Source of the DNA: Limisoma sp963601185
GTDB taxonomy: Bacteria > Bacteroidota > Bacteroidia > Bacteroidales > Muribaculaceae
Length of the DNA: 64,000 bases
Assembly (NCBI GenBank): GCA_963601185.1
Contig: CAVCEE010000001.1
Coordinates: forward strand, 248,001-312,000
Reading direction: 5' to 3'
Numbering within the stretch: the stretch's first letter is position 1; each line of letters opens with the position of its first letter. Both the position numbers and the translations under genes were made by a program. Below are positions 6,850-14,836 of the stretch, piece after piece. The notes under the pieces were generated by a model, which made no database searches, was not told where the DNA came from, and worked only from the letters and a program-made list of their open reading frames with translations.

Positions 6850-7881
6850 TTATTTGTCGGTAACTTTTTTCTTTCTGTGTGTCACGATGTAGATGTAGGA
6901 ATAGATGCCCAGGGCGATGAGCAGCAGTGTCTGCGTGCCCCACACGAGCATAGCGAAAGCCGTGGCATTGGGGTCGAGGTTGCCCGGGGTGAATTTGCCT
7001 ACACCGTAGAGCGACAGTCCGAAGATGATGGCGATGTGCCACGCTCCGAGTCCGCCGTTGGTGGGTATGCCCATCGAGATGCTGCTCAGCACGAAGCACA
7101 CCAGGGCGCACACGATGCCGAGGTCGCGCGTGAACGGAAAGGCGAAGAAGCACACATAGAGTTGCGTGAAATAGCATCCCCAGATGAGCAGCGTGTAGAC
7201 AAGAAACATACCTTTGCCCTTCATCTTGGTGATACCGTAGAAGCCTTGCCACAATCCGGCGATGGCGTTGTCGATTTTCTGGATGAAGGTGAAGCGCTTG
7301 CCCAGTTTGAACAGGACAGTCACCACGACAACAGCCGCCACGATGCCAGCCCATACGGTCGGCGATGTCACGGTGTTGAAGATGCCGTCCTTCACCTGCG
7401 GAAACGCATCGAAGAACTTGGAGAATGCCGACCACGCCAGTCCCATCGTCACGAGCGTGAGCGTGAGCACTGTCACCGAGTCCGACAGGCGGTCGGCAAC
7501 CATCGAGCCTACCACCTTGGTGAACGGTGCTTTCTGCCGGCGAGCGATGTAGCCGCATCGCCACACTTCGCCCAGTCGCGGAAACACAAGGTTGACCGCA
7601 TAGGTGCCGAAAATCGATACGATGAGTTCGGCGAGCGGAGCGTTGATGCCCAGGGCGCGCAGTTGCAGACGCCAGCGCATAGCGCGGAACACGTGGCTGA
7701 AGGTGGAGATCACCAGCATCACGAGAATCCACATATAGTTCACGTCGGAGCGCAGGGCATCCTTCATCTGTTGCACGTCGACATTGGTGTAGAGCCAGTA
7801 GAACAGACCTACGCCAATCGCCAGTGGGATGACAATCTTGCAGACAGTCCCTAATGATTTCTTTATCTTATTCTTGTCCAA
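6850..7881 (-). CDS. UPF0104/LPG-synthase TM-type flippase-like membrane protein
   Basis: Polytopic inner-membrane protein of the lysylphosphatidylglycerol synthase transmembrane family (UPF0104). Conserved features include FRAMRWRLQLRALG, FPRLGEVWRCGYIARRQKAPF, VADRLSD and GIPTNGGLGAWH, with about eight membrane segments. Related proteins flip or transfer lipids, but the substrate of stand-alone members is generally unknown. No ATG lies between the promoter-carrying repeat and the conserved region. The TTG at 7881 (then DKNKIKKSLG) is preferred, because the -7 box occupies 7898-7905 and any longer form would start inside the promoter. This gives 343 residues. The start is the least certain part. 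Confidence 0.8.
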   Translation of the reverse strand: MDKNKIKKSLGTVCKIVIPLAIGVGLFYWLYTNVDVQQMKDALRSDVNYMWILVMLVISTFSHVFRAMRWRLQLRALGINAPLAELIVSIFGTYAVNLVFPRLGEVWRCGYIARRQKAPFTKVVGSMVADRLSDSVTVLTLTLVTMGLAWSAFSKFFDAFPQVKDGIFNTVTSPTVWAGIVAAVVVVTVLFKLGKRFTFIQKIDNAIAGLWQGFYGITKMKGKGMFLVYTLLIWGCYFTQLYVCFFAFPFTRDLGIVCALVCFVLSSISMGIPTNGGLGAWHIAIIFGLSLYGVGKFTPGNLDPNATAFAMLVWGTQTLLLIALGIYSYIYIVTHRKKKVTDK

Positions 7882-7897
7882 TTCTTCAATATTTTTG

Positions 7898-7929
7898 CAA
7901 AGATAGTGCAAGCCGAGCGAAGAGCAAAA
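7898..7929 (-). promoter_or_regulatory. Promoter carried by the palindromic repeat
   Basis: Minus-strand TTTTG (7925-7929), a 19-base spacer and TATCTTTG (7898-7905): a perfect Bacteroidetes promoter. The -33 element lies in the stem of the first 76-base repeat copy. Confidence 0.7.
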
Positions 7930-8100
7930 CAAGTTCACTTGATTTTGCTCATCCGAGGCGCAGCCTATCTTATTGAAAGTAGTGCAAGCCGAGCGAAGAG
8001 CAAAACAAGTTCACTTGATTTTGCTCATCTGAGGCGCAGCCTGTCTTATTGAAAGTAGTGCAAGCCGAGCGAAATGAAAAGGAACTTGTTCCAATTTTCA
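7905..8100. repeat. Tandem 76-base palindromic repeats, two full copies and one variant
   Basis: Copies at 7905-7980 and 7981-8056 differ at only two or three positions. A third unit starts at 8057 with the same AGTGCAAGCCGAGCGAA and then diverges. Each full copy holds a hairpin GAGCAAAA...TTTTGCTC with inner AAGT/ACTT. The third has a different but still self-complementary stem (ATGAAAAgGAAC/GTTCCaATTTTCAT), so structure is kept while sequence changes. Copies also share GAGGCGCAGCC next to the hairpin. From memory, related GAGGCGCAGCC/GCAAGCCGAGCG palindromes are common between genes in Bacteroidales. Confidence 0.85.
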
Positions 8101-8137
8101 TCTGCTGGTGTTGGTGACACCGCTTACTGGGCGCGCT

Positions 8138-9592
8138 TCAGCGACCGCTCTTGCGGAAACGACCGAGGGCGTAGGAGAGCACTTCGCGCTGGATGGTGGA
8201 GTTGAGCAGGCGGTTGGCTATGTAGTAGAGGGTGAAGCCGATGGCGGTTTGTGCGAGGATGCACAGCCAGGGGTTTGCCACCGACGGGAGCATCAGCCAT
8301 TGCGGCACGGCTATGACGGCGGCTATGGCGGCATAGGGAAGCACGTCGGTGACGATGTGGCGTGTGGGGTAGCCAACGATGCGCCCTGCCACGATGACGG
8401 CATAGACGTAGAACACCAGCGAGGCTACGAACTGTCCCCAGATCATCGCTGTCACGCCGAGCGGAATGGTAACCACGATGGCGGCAACCATCAGTCCGTC
8501 CTTGACCGCCTCATAGGCTACCAGGGCGCGCGAGCGTCCGAGGCTGAGGATGTAGTTGTTGTAGAGCGTGGCGAGTACCACGAAGATGCCGCGTCCCACG
8601 AGAATCTGGAACAGCAGGATGGCATCGTCCCATTTCGTGGAGAAGAGGATGTGGAAAATCGGTTCTGCCGCCATTATCAGCAGCAGGAACAGCGGAAACA
8701 GCAGGTAGGCGGTGAAACGGTTCATCTTGCGCATGGACCGCAACATCCGCTCCTTGTCGTCCTGAAAACCACTGAGCACCGGAAGAAACGATGCCGTGAG
8801 AATCTGGGCAAACGACTGTATGCCCATCTTGCTCCACTTGTCGGCCTGCGTGTAGCAACCGAGTCGTGCGAGGTTGTAGTATGCTCCGATGATAAACGAG
8901 TAGACGTTGAGCGAGAGCGTGTTGAGAAACGAGCAAACCATCACTCCGCATCCTACGGAGAACACCGACCGCATCGATGCCCAACTGAAGCCGGTGCGCG
9001 GCAGCCAGCCGGTGGTGAACCACAGGAAGCCCGACTTTACGGCGGCGAGGATAATCGTTTGCCACACAATCGCCCATGCGCCGTAGCCCTCGACGGCGAG
9101 CCAGATGCCAGCCGCGCCCGACACCACAAGGCCGAGCGAGTTTGCCACTGCCACGCGCGCCATAGTCATCTGCTTCATCATGCGGTTTGTCTGCACGAGA
9201 GCCGTGGCGTTGACGATAAACGACAGAAACATCACCCTCGACAGCGGTATGAGCCGTTGGTCGCCGAAAACGTCGGCAATCAGCGGTGCGCAGAACCACA
9301 GTATGATGTAGATTGCCACGCTGACGGCGAGATTGAAGTAGAACACCGTGCAGTAGTCGCGCTCCGTGGGCGATTTCTTCTGTATCAGAGCCGCCGAGAA
9401 GCCGCTGTCGACAAACAGCGAGGCGAAAGCCTGAAACACGAGCATCGCGCCCACCAGTCCGAAGTCTTCTTTCGACAGCAGATTGGCGAGCACCACGCCC
9501 GTAATGCCGTAGAACACCTGCGAGGCGAACTTGTCGATGGTATTCCACTTCAGGGTGCGTGCCGTTTTGCGCTTCAGGTCGGTTTCTTCCAT
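8138..9592 (-). CDS. Polysaccharide flippase, Wzx/MOP family
   Basis: A 484-residue polytopic membrane protein of the MOP flippase superfamily (polysaccharide_synt, WzxC-like). It moves lipid-linked oligosaccharide or a similar precursor across the inner membrane. Hallmarks are the N-terminal KWNTIDKFASQVFYGITGVVLANLLSKEDFG region (short parts shown elsewhere in the family), GLVGAMLVFQAFASLFVDSGF, the ALIQKKSPTERDY segment and RMMKQMTMARVAVANSLG. Twelve or more hydrophobic segments are visible. It is the last gene of a minus-strand series from dusB through the GIN-domain gene, 18 bases after the latter. No glycosyltransferase cluster is present, so the substrate is not indicated. Confidence 0.88.
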   Translation of the reverse strand: MEETDLKRKTARTLKWNTIDKFASQVFYGITGVVLANLLSKEDFGLVGAMLVFQAFASLFVDSGFSAALIQKKSPTERDYCTVFYFNLAVSVAIYIILWFCAPLIADVFGDQRLIPLSRVMFLSFIVNATALVQTNRMMKQMTMARVAVANSLGLVVSGAAGIWLAVEGYGAWAIVWQTIILAAVKSGFLWFTTGWLPRTGFSWASMRSVFSVGCGVMVCSFLNTLSLNVYSFIIGAYYNLARLGCYTQADKWSKMGIQSFAQILTASFLPVLSGFQDDKERMLRSMRKMNRFTAYLLFPLFLLLIMAAEPIFHILFSTKWDDAILLFQILVGRGIFVVLATLYNNYILSLGRSRALVAYEAVKDGLMVAAIVVTIPLGVTAMIWGQFVASLVFYVYAVIVAGRIVGYPTRHIVTDVLPYAAIAAVIAVPQWLMLPSVANPWLCILAQTAIGFTLYYIANRLLNSTIQREVLSYALGRFRKSGR

Positions 9593-9610
9593 TCCCGGGA
9601 TGCTATTCCT

Positions 9611-10384
9611 TTACAGGTTTGCGCTGTCAGTTTCCTGCTCATCGTCGGCGTTGTCGTCGGTCACGTTGACAACGGGCGCTTCCTCCTCATTGCCGCCATC
9701 CAGTTGCACGATTTTCACGTTGGAAATTTTGCTCTTGGAGATTACCGGCTTGCCGATGTAGTAGACCTTGCCCGATCCGAGACCTTTCACTGACAACGTT
9801 TCCGAAGCCGAGCAACCGATAGTGCCGGTGCCCATAAGCGATGCCTTCACGTTTTTCGCAGCCACCTCGTCCGCCTGGATTTCGCCAGTGCCCACGTTGC
9901 TCACCGACAGGTTGTCGCACTTGCCAGAGGCTATTACTGTGCCTTTGCCCGTGAGCAGACGCAGACTGATGTTCACTGCGTCGAGGTTGCGTGCAATGAT
10001 TTTGCCGTTGCCCTGGAGCGTAATGTCGATTTTCGCGCCCGGAGCAACGTTGCGGATGGTGAGAGTACTGTCCTTAGAGTTTTCAGCCTTGTAGAGATAC
10101 GACGAGTAGACGTAGACCGTAGGCAAGGACTTCAGTGCCGCAGCCGCTGGGTCGAGCACGATTTTCAGTTTGCCCTTCGAGCGTTCCGCCATAATGTAGG
10201 ACGTGTACTGCCGCTCGATGTCGAACGACACGAGTCCGATGGAGTCCTTGTTGTTGGAATAGACCACGTTGATGCCGTCGTTGACTACCAGTTCGTTGAA
10301 TTCGCCCACATTGATTGTGCGTACGGCAGCACTGACAGCCGTGATGGCGCAAAGGGCGATGATTGCTGACAATATTCTTTTCAT
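9611..10384 (-). CDS. GIN domain (DUF2807) exported protein
   Basis: A 257-residue protein with signal peptide MKRILSAIIALCAITAVSA. The body is a GIN domain (putative auto-transporter adhesin head, DUF2807) typified by VGEFNELVVNDGINVVY, followed by repeating short beta strands (GKIIARNLDAVNISLRLL, GTGEIQADEVAAKNVKASL, GSGKVYYIGKP) expected to form a beta-helix. The C-terminal tail is very acidic (NVTDDNADDEQETDSANL). Function is not established for the family. It lies 18 bases after dusB and 18 bases before the flippase. Confidence 0.85.
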   Translation of the reverse strand: MKRILSAIIALCAITAVSAAVRTINVGEFNELVVNDGINVVYSNNKDSIGLVSFDIERQYTSYIMAERSKGKLKIVLDPAAAALKSLPTVYVYSSYLYKAENSKDSTLTIRNVAPGAKIDITLQGNGKIIARNLDAVNISLRLLTGKGTVIASGKCDNLSVSNVGTGEIQADEVAAKNVKASLMGTGTIGCSASETLSVKGLGSGKVYYIGKPVISKSKISNVKIVQLDGGNEEEAPVVNVTDDNADDEQETDSANL

Positions 10385-10402
10385 AGATAGGTTATGGTTT
10401 GT

Positions 10403-11389
10403 CTAAAGATGTAAATAATCATTTTCGATGCGTTGCAACACCGCTTCAAGGTCGGCGCGTGTCTTCGCCTGAAGCATCGCTATGCGGGTGTCGCGGAAAT
10501 TGGGGATGCCCTTGAACAGAGGCGATGCCGCAAGGTGGCGGCGGATGTGGAGAATGCCACGGAACTCATCGATATTCTCGATGCTCTCGGCAATCTGGCG
10601 GCGCAGTAGAGCCATCTTCTCCGCATTGCTGATTTCCAGCGGCTCGTCGCCGTGGAGCAATGCGTGCTTCATCTCCCGAAAAATCCACGGAGCGCCGATC
10701 GACGCGCGGCCAACCATCACGCCGTCAACGCCGTAGCGGTCGAAAGCCTCCACCACCTGTTGCGGGGTGGTGATGTCGCCGTTGCCGATGATAGGGATGG
10801 TGATGCGTGGGTTGCGCTTCACCTCTCCGATGAGACTCCAGTCGGCGTTGCCGGTGTACATCTGGCTGCGTGTGCGACCGTGGATGGTGAGTGCCTTGAT
10901 GCCGCAGTCCTGCAACTGCTCGGCGAGGGTGGTGATAATCTTGTTTTCGCAGTCCCATCCCAGCCGGGTTTTAACCGTGACCGGGAGACTGACCGCATTG
11001 ACCACCTGACGCGTGATTTCCAACAGTTTTGGCACGTCGCGCAGCATTCCTGCGCCGGCACCCTTCGATGCCACCTTCTTCACCGGGCAGCCAAAATTGA
11101 TGTCGATTACGTCAGGACCCGCGGCTTCGGCAATCTTCGCCGCCTCCACCATCGGTTCAACCTCCTTGCCGTAAATCTGTATCGCCACCGGTCGCTCGGC
11201 AGCGTTGGTGTGGAGTTTGCGCGTAGTGCTGTTGATGTTGCGCACGAGTGCGTCGGCCGACACAAATTCCGTGTAGACCATATCCGCACCCTGCTCTTTG
11301 CAAATAAGGCGGAACGACGGATCTGTCACGTCTTCCATCGGTGCCAGAAGCACAGGGCGTTCGCCAAGGTCAATAGTTCCTATCTTCAT
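10403..11389 (-). CDS. dusB: tRNA-dihydrouridine synthase DusB
   Basis: Flavin-dependent enzyme that reduces uridine to dihydrouridine in tRNA D-loops. A TIM-barrel N-terminal domain has APMEDVTDPSFR, the catalytic Cys in INFGCPVKKVASKGAGAGML, the KTRLGWD segment, TIHGRTRSQMYTG and the FMN phosphate-binding GNGDITTPQQ and GVDGVMVGRASIGAPW motifs. The helical C-terminal domain is complete. 328 residues is the normal length for the DusB subfamily. It is followed closely by the GIN-domain and flippase genes on the same strand. Confidence 0.95.
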   Translation of the reverse strand: MKIGTIDLGERPVLLAPMEDVTDPSFRLICKEQGADMVYTEFVSADALVRNINSTTRKLHTNAAERPVAIQIYGKEVEPMVEAAKIAEAAGPDVIDINFGCPVKKVASKGAGAGMLRDVPKLLEITRQVVNAVSLPVTVKTRLGWDCENKIITTLAEQLQDCGIKALTIHGRTRSQMYTGNADWSLIGEVKRNPRITIPIIGNGDITTPQQVVEAFDRYGVDGVMVGRASIGAPWIFREMKHALLHGDEPLEISNAEKMALLRRQIAESIENIDEFRGILHIRRHLAASPLFKGIPNFRDTRIAMLQAKTRADLEAVLQRIENDYLHL

Positions 11390-11478
11390 TTGCTCGTTCT
11401 GTTTTTAGGGATGCGCAAGTTACGCATTTTATATGTTTTTCCGGCAATGCCGGAATTTGAAAAAATCATAATAAAAGC

Positions 11479-11970
11479 CTATTTTCTGTCACATTTGTCG
11501 GCATTCCGCAGCCTCTCAAGCATTTCCGCAGCGGTGAGTCCGCTCAGCGGATGCCGCCATTGCGGCGACAATTCGCACAGCGGCGCAAGCACAAACTCGC
11601 GGCGGTCCATGCGCGGATGCGGCACGGAGATGCTTTGTGTGTCGATAACCTCGTTGCCGAGGTAGATGATGTCGATGTCGAGGATGCGGTCCACATAGCC
11701 GCCGTCGGCGTCGCGGTGACCTGCACTGCCCACCTCCCTCTCAATGCGCTGGAACAGGCTGAGCAGGGCAGAGGCAGAGAGGTCGCTCTCAAACTCCACG
11801 GCGATATTGAAAAAGGGGTTATCCGACAGATAACCCCATGCTTTCGATTCGTATATGTTTGACACGCGGGGAGTGCAGCCAACGCCTTGGGCAATCATCG
11901 TCACCGCCCGGCGCAGATTTGCCTCGCGGTCACCGAGATTTGACCCTATGTTGATGCTCACCACCCGCAT
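11479..11970 (-). CDS. folK: HPPK, 2-amino-4-hydroxy-6-hydroxymethyldihydropteridine diphosphokinase
   Basis: Transfers pyrophosphate from ATP to 6-hydroxymethyl-dihydropterin in folate synthesis. The 163-residue protein has the family motifs SINIGSNLGDREANLRRAV, SNIYESKAWGYLSDNPFFNIAVE (spread over residues about 37-60), and the metal and ATP-binding block RILDIDIIYLGNEV, VPHPRMDRREFVLAPLCEL. It lies 10 bases downstream of infB on the same strand and so is likely read from the rimP-nusA-infB promoter. folA and thyA occur elsewhere in the window at 50-51 kb. Confidence 0.95.
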   Translation of the reverse strand: MRVVSINIGSNLGDREANLRRAVTMIAQGVGCTPRVSNIYESKAWGYLSDNPFFNIAVEFESDLSASALLSLFQRIEREVGSAGHRDADGGYVDRILDIDIIYLGNEVIDTQSISVPHPRMDRREFVLAPLCELSPQWRHPLSGLTAAEMLERLRNADKCDRK

Positions 11971-11980
11971 TGCCAGTGGT

Positions 11981-14812
11981 CTACAGAGTCTTTGAAACCT
12001 CTACTTCTTCAAACGCCTCAATCATGTCGCCTTCCTTGACATCATTGTAGCCTGCGATGTTAAGACCGCAGTCGTAGCCCGATGCCACCTCCTTGACGTC
12101 GTCCTTGAAACGCTTCAGAGAGCCGAGTTCTCCGGTGTAGATCACGATGCCGTCGCGGATGAGGCGCACCTTGCAAGTGCGTTTCACCTTGCCCTCGCGC
12201 ACCATACAGCCGGCAATCGTGCCCACTTTCGAGATTTTGTAGGTCTGGAGCACCTCCGCCGTACCGGTAACCTCTTCCTTGAGTTCTGGCGAGAGCATAC
12301 CTGCCATTGCGTCCTTCACCTCCTCGATGGCATCGTAGATGATCGAGTAGAGACGGATGTCGACGCCCTCGTTTTCCGCCAGGCGGCGTGCAGCCACCGA
12401 CGGACGCACCTGGAAGCCGATAATCACGGCATCCGATGCAGCAGCCAAGGTTACATCGCTCTCCGAGATAGCACCCACAGCCTTGTGGATAACGTTGACC
12501 TGAACCTCCGGTGTGGAGAGTTTGATGAGCGAGTCGCTCAACGCCTCGATAGAGCCGTCTACGTCGCCCTTGACGATAAGGTTGAGTTCGTGGAACTCGC
12601 CCAAGGCGCGGCGGCGTGCGATGTCGTCGAGACCCGGCATGCGGTGCGTGCGGTCCTTGAGTTCGCGCTGCAACTGCTCGCGGCGAGTGGCGATTTCGCG
12701 TGCCTCGCGGTCAGTCTCGAGAATGTTGAATGTGTCGCCAGCGGTAGGCGCGCCGTTAAGGCCGAGTACCAGAGCCGGAGCGGCAGGACCAGCCTCCTTG
12801 ATGCGCTGGTTGCGCTCGTTGAACATCGCGCGAATCTTGCCGTAACTTGTTCCGGCAACCATAATGTCGCCCACGTGGAGCGTACCGTTGCTCACGAGCA
12901 CCGTAGCCACATAGCCACGACCCTTGTCGAGCGACGACTCGATGATTGAACCCGTGGCGTTGCGGTTTGGGTTGGCCTTGAGTTCGAGCATCTCAGCCTC
13001 AAGAAGCACCTTGTCGAGCAGTTCGGCAACACCGATGCCCTTCTTGGCTGAAATCTCCTGCGACTGGTACTTGCCGCCCCAATCCTCCACGAGGTAGTTC
13101 ATATTTGCCAATTCCTCCTTGATTTTGTCAGGGTTGGCGTTTGGCTTGTCTATTTTGTTGATTGCAAATACGATAGGTACACCTGCTGCCGATGCGTGGT
13201 TGATGGCCTCAATGGTCTGCGGCATCACGCTGTCGTCGGCTGCCACGATGATGATGGCAATGTCCGTAACTTTCGCACCACGGGCACGCATAGCGGTAAA
13301 CGCCTCGTGACCTGGGGTGTCGAGGAATGTGATGCGGCGACCGTCGTCGAGTTTCACGTTGTAGGCACCGATGTGCTGGGTGATACCACCTGCCTCGCCG
13401 GCAATCACGTTGGCGTTGCGGATGTAGTCGAGCAACGAAGTCTTACCGTGGTCGACGTGTCCCATCACCGTAACAATCGGCGGACGCGGAAGAAGGTCTT
13501 CTTCGCTGTCGGCCTCCTCGTTGATGGCTTCCGACACCTCCACGCTGATGTATTCCGTCTTGAAGCCGAACTCCTCAGCCACGAGGTTGATGGTTTCGGC
13601 ATCGAGTCGCTGGTTAATCGATACCATCATACCGATGTTCATACAAGTGGCAATAACCTTGTTGACCGGCACGTCCATCATCAAAGCCAAGTCGTTGGCT
13701 GTTACAAATTCGGTGATGCGGAGCGTCTTGCTCTCCTTAGCCTCCAGTGCAGCCTCTTCGCGCTCGCGCTCTTCAAAGGCTTCACGCTTCTCTTTTCTCC
13801 ATTTTGCGCTCTTCTTTTGAGGCTTGTTGGTGAGGCGTGCAAGTGTTTCCTTCACCTGCTTCTGTACGTCCTCTTCGCTTACCTCAGTCTTGGCGTGGCG
13901 CTTGTTGTTTGCCTTGCCGCCTTGGCGGTTGGCATTCTTGTCCTTGTTGCGGCGGTTGTTGTTGTCGCCACCACCTTGTTTAGGTGCGCCGCCCTGCTGC
14001 TGTCCAGGATGCTCAATGTCGACCTTCTCCTTGCCTATGCGCTGGCGTTTGCGCTTCTCGCCGTTGGCGTTGTTGCCGGCATTAGCCTGCTTGTCCTTGG
14101 CAATGCGCTCCTTGCGCTTCTCCTCCTTCGATTTCTTCTTCGGGCGAGTAGACTGGTTGATGGCGTCGAGGTCGATCTTTCCGAGAATCTTCGGTGCGGC
14201 GATTGTTGCCACCTTAATCTTGATTTCGTTTGACTCCTTAGCCTCTGCCACCGGTTCTGCCGGCTTTGTCTCCTCTTTCGGCTCTGCCTTTACTTCAGGC
14301 TTCGCTTCAGCCTTCACTTCCGGCTTCGGCTGTGGAGCAGGTGCAGGTACTGGCTCTGGCTTCGGCTCAGCCTTAACCTCCGGCTTTGCCTCCACCTTAA
14401 CCTCTGGTTTGGGTTCTGGCTTCACCACTGGCTTTGGCTCCAGTGCTGGAGCGGGCTCCGGCTTCTTCGCTTCAACAGGACGGTTTTTGCTGTCGAGGTC
14501 GATTTTGCCGAGGATTTTCGGCTGCTGTACGGGCGTAACGACCGTCTTGATCTGCTCCGGCTTCTTCGCTTCCTGCTGAACCTTGTTCTTTACTTTGTCC
14601 TTCTGCCGCTCCGATGCGTCGCGCTCCGACTTCGACTTCAGGTCCTTGTCGTTCTTGAACGCCTTCATGAGCATTTCGTTCTGCTCATCGGAGATGCGGA
14701 GGTTCAGGTTGCCGGGGTCGCCGACTTCCTGATTGTTTTTCTGCAGGTATTCCACCAGCGTAGGAATGCCTACATTCAAATCGTTTGCTACTTTGCTTAT
14801 TTTTATTGCCAT
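11981..14812 (-). CDS. infB: Translation initiation factor IF-2
   Basis: GTPase that delivers initiator tRNA to the 30S subunit. The 943-residue protein has the N-terminal IF2_N-type domain, then a long charged low-complexity linker. The linker first carries PKPEVKAEAKPEVK-type repeats (about residues 115-190) and then Lys/Gly/Asn-rich stretches. The G domain shows GHVDHGKTSLLD, DTPGHEAF and NKIDKPN, followed by domains II, III and the C-terminal fMet-tRNA-binding domain. Two ILGKIDLD motifs flank the repeated linker. It is part of the classic rimP-nusA-infB operon, with folK following at 10 bases. Confidence 0.98.
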   Translation of the reverse strand: MAIKISKVANDLNVGIPTLVEYLQKNNQEVGDPGNLNLRISDEQNEMLMKAFKNDKDLKSKSERDASERQKDKVKNKVQQEAKKPEQIKTVVTPVQQPKILGKIDLDSKNRPVEAKKPEPAPALEPKPVVKPEPKPEVKVEAKPEVKAEPKPEPVPAPAPQPKPEVKAEAKPEVKAEPKEETKPAEPVAEAKESNEIKIKVATIAAPKILGKIDLDAINQSTRPKKKSKEEKRKERIAKDKQANAGNNANGEKRKRQRIGKEKVDIEHPGQQQGGAPKQGGGDNNNRRNKDKNANRQGGKANNKRHAKTEVSEEDVQKQVKETLARLTNKPQKKSAKWRKEKREAFEEREREEAALEAKESKTLRITEFVTANDLALMMDVPVNKVIATCMNIGMMVSINQRLDAETINLVAEEFGFKTEYISVEVSEAINEEADSEEDLLPRPPIVTVMGHVDHGKTSLLDYIRNANVIAGEAGGITQHIGAYNVKLDDGRRITFLDTPGHEAFTAMRARGAKVTDIAIIIVAADDSVMPQTIEAINHASAAGVPIVFAINKIDKPNANPDKIKEELANMNYLVEDWGGKYQSQEISAKKGIGVAELLDKVLLEAEMLELKANPNRNATGSIIESSLDKGRGYVATVLVSNGTLHVGDIMVAGTSYGKIRAMFNERNQRIKEAGPAAPALVLGLNGAPTAGDTFNILETDREAREIATRREQLQRELKDRTHRMPGLDDIARRRALGEFHELNLIVKGDVDGSIEALSDSLIKLSTPEVQVNVIHKAVGAISESDVTLAAASDAVIIGFQVRPSVAARRLAENEGVDIRLYSIIYDAIEEVKDAMAGMLSPELKEEVTGTAEVLQTYKISKVGTIAGCMVREGKVKRTCKVRLIRDGIVIYTGELGSLKRFKDDVKEVASGYDCGLNIAGYNDVKEGDMIEAFEEVEVSKTL

Positions 14813-14836
14813 ATTTTTTTGTAAAATCTCCAGTTG

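Noticed and set aside
6166..7854. A 562-codon open frame on the plus strand
   Set aside because: It is antisense to the single-span protein and the flippase-like gene, which have clear membrane segments and family motifs. Its translation is His/Arg/Glu-rich without domains, the usual shadow of GC-rich codon use.
7905..8073. Tandem repeats as a CRISPR array
   Set aside because: The units are contiguous 76-base copies without variable spacers and there are no cas genes.
8108..9793. A 561-codon open frame on the plus strand
   Set aside because: Antisense to the Wzx-type flippase. The translation is hydrophilic and His/Arg-rich with no domain, so it is a shadow frame.
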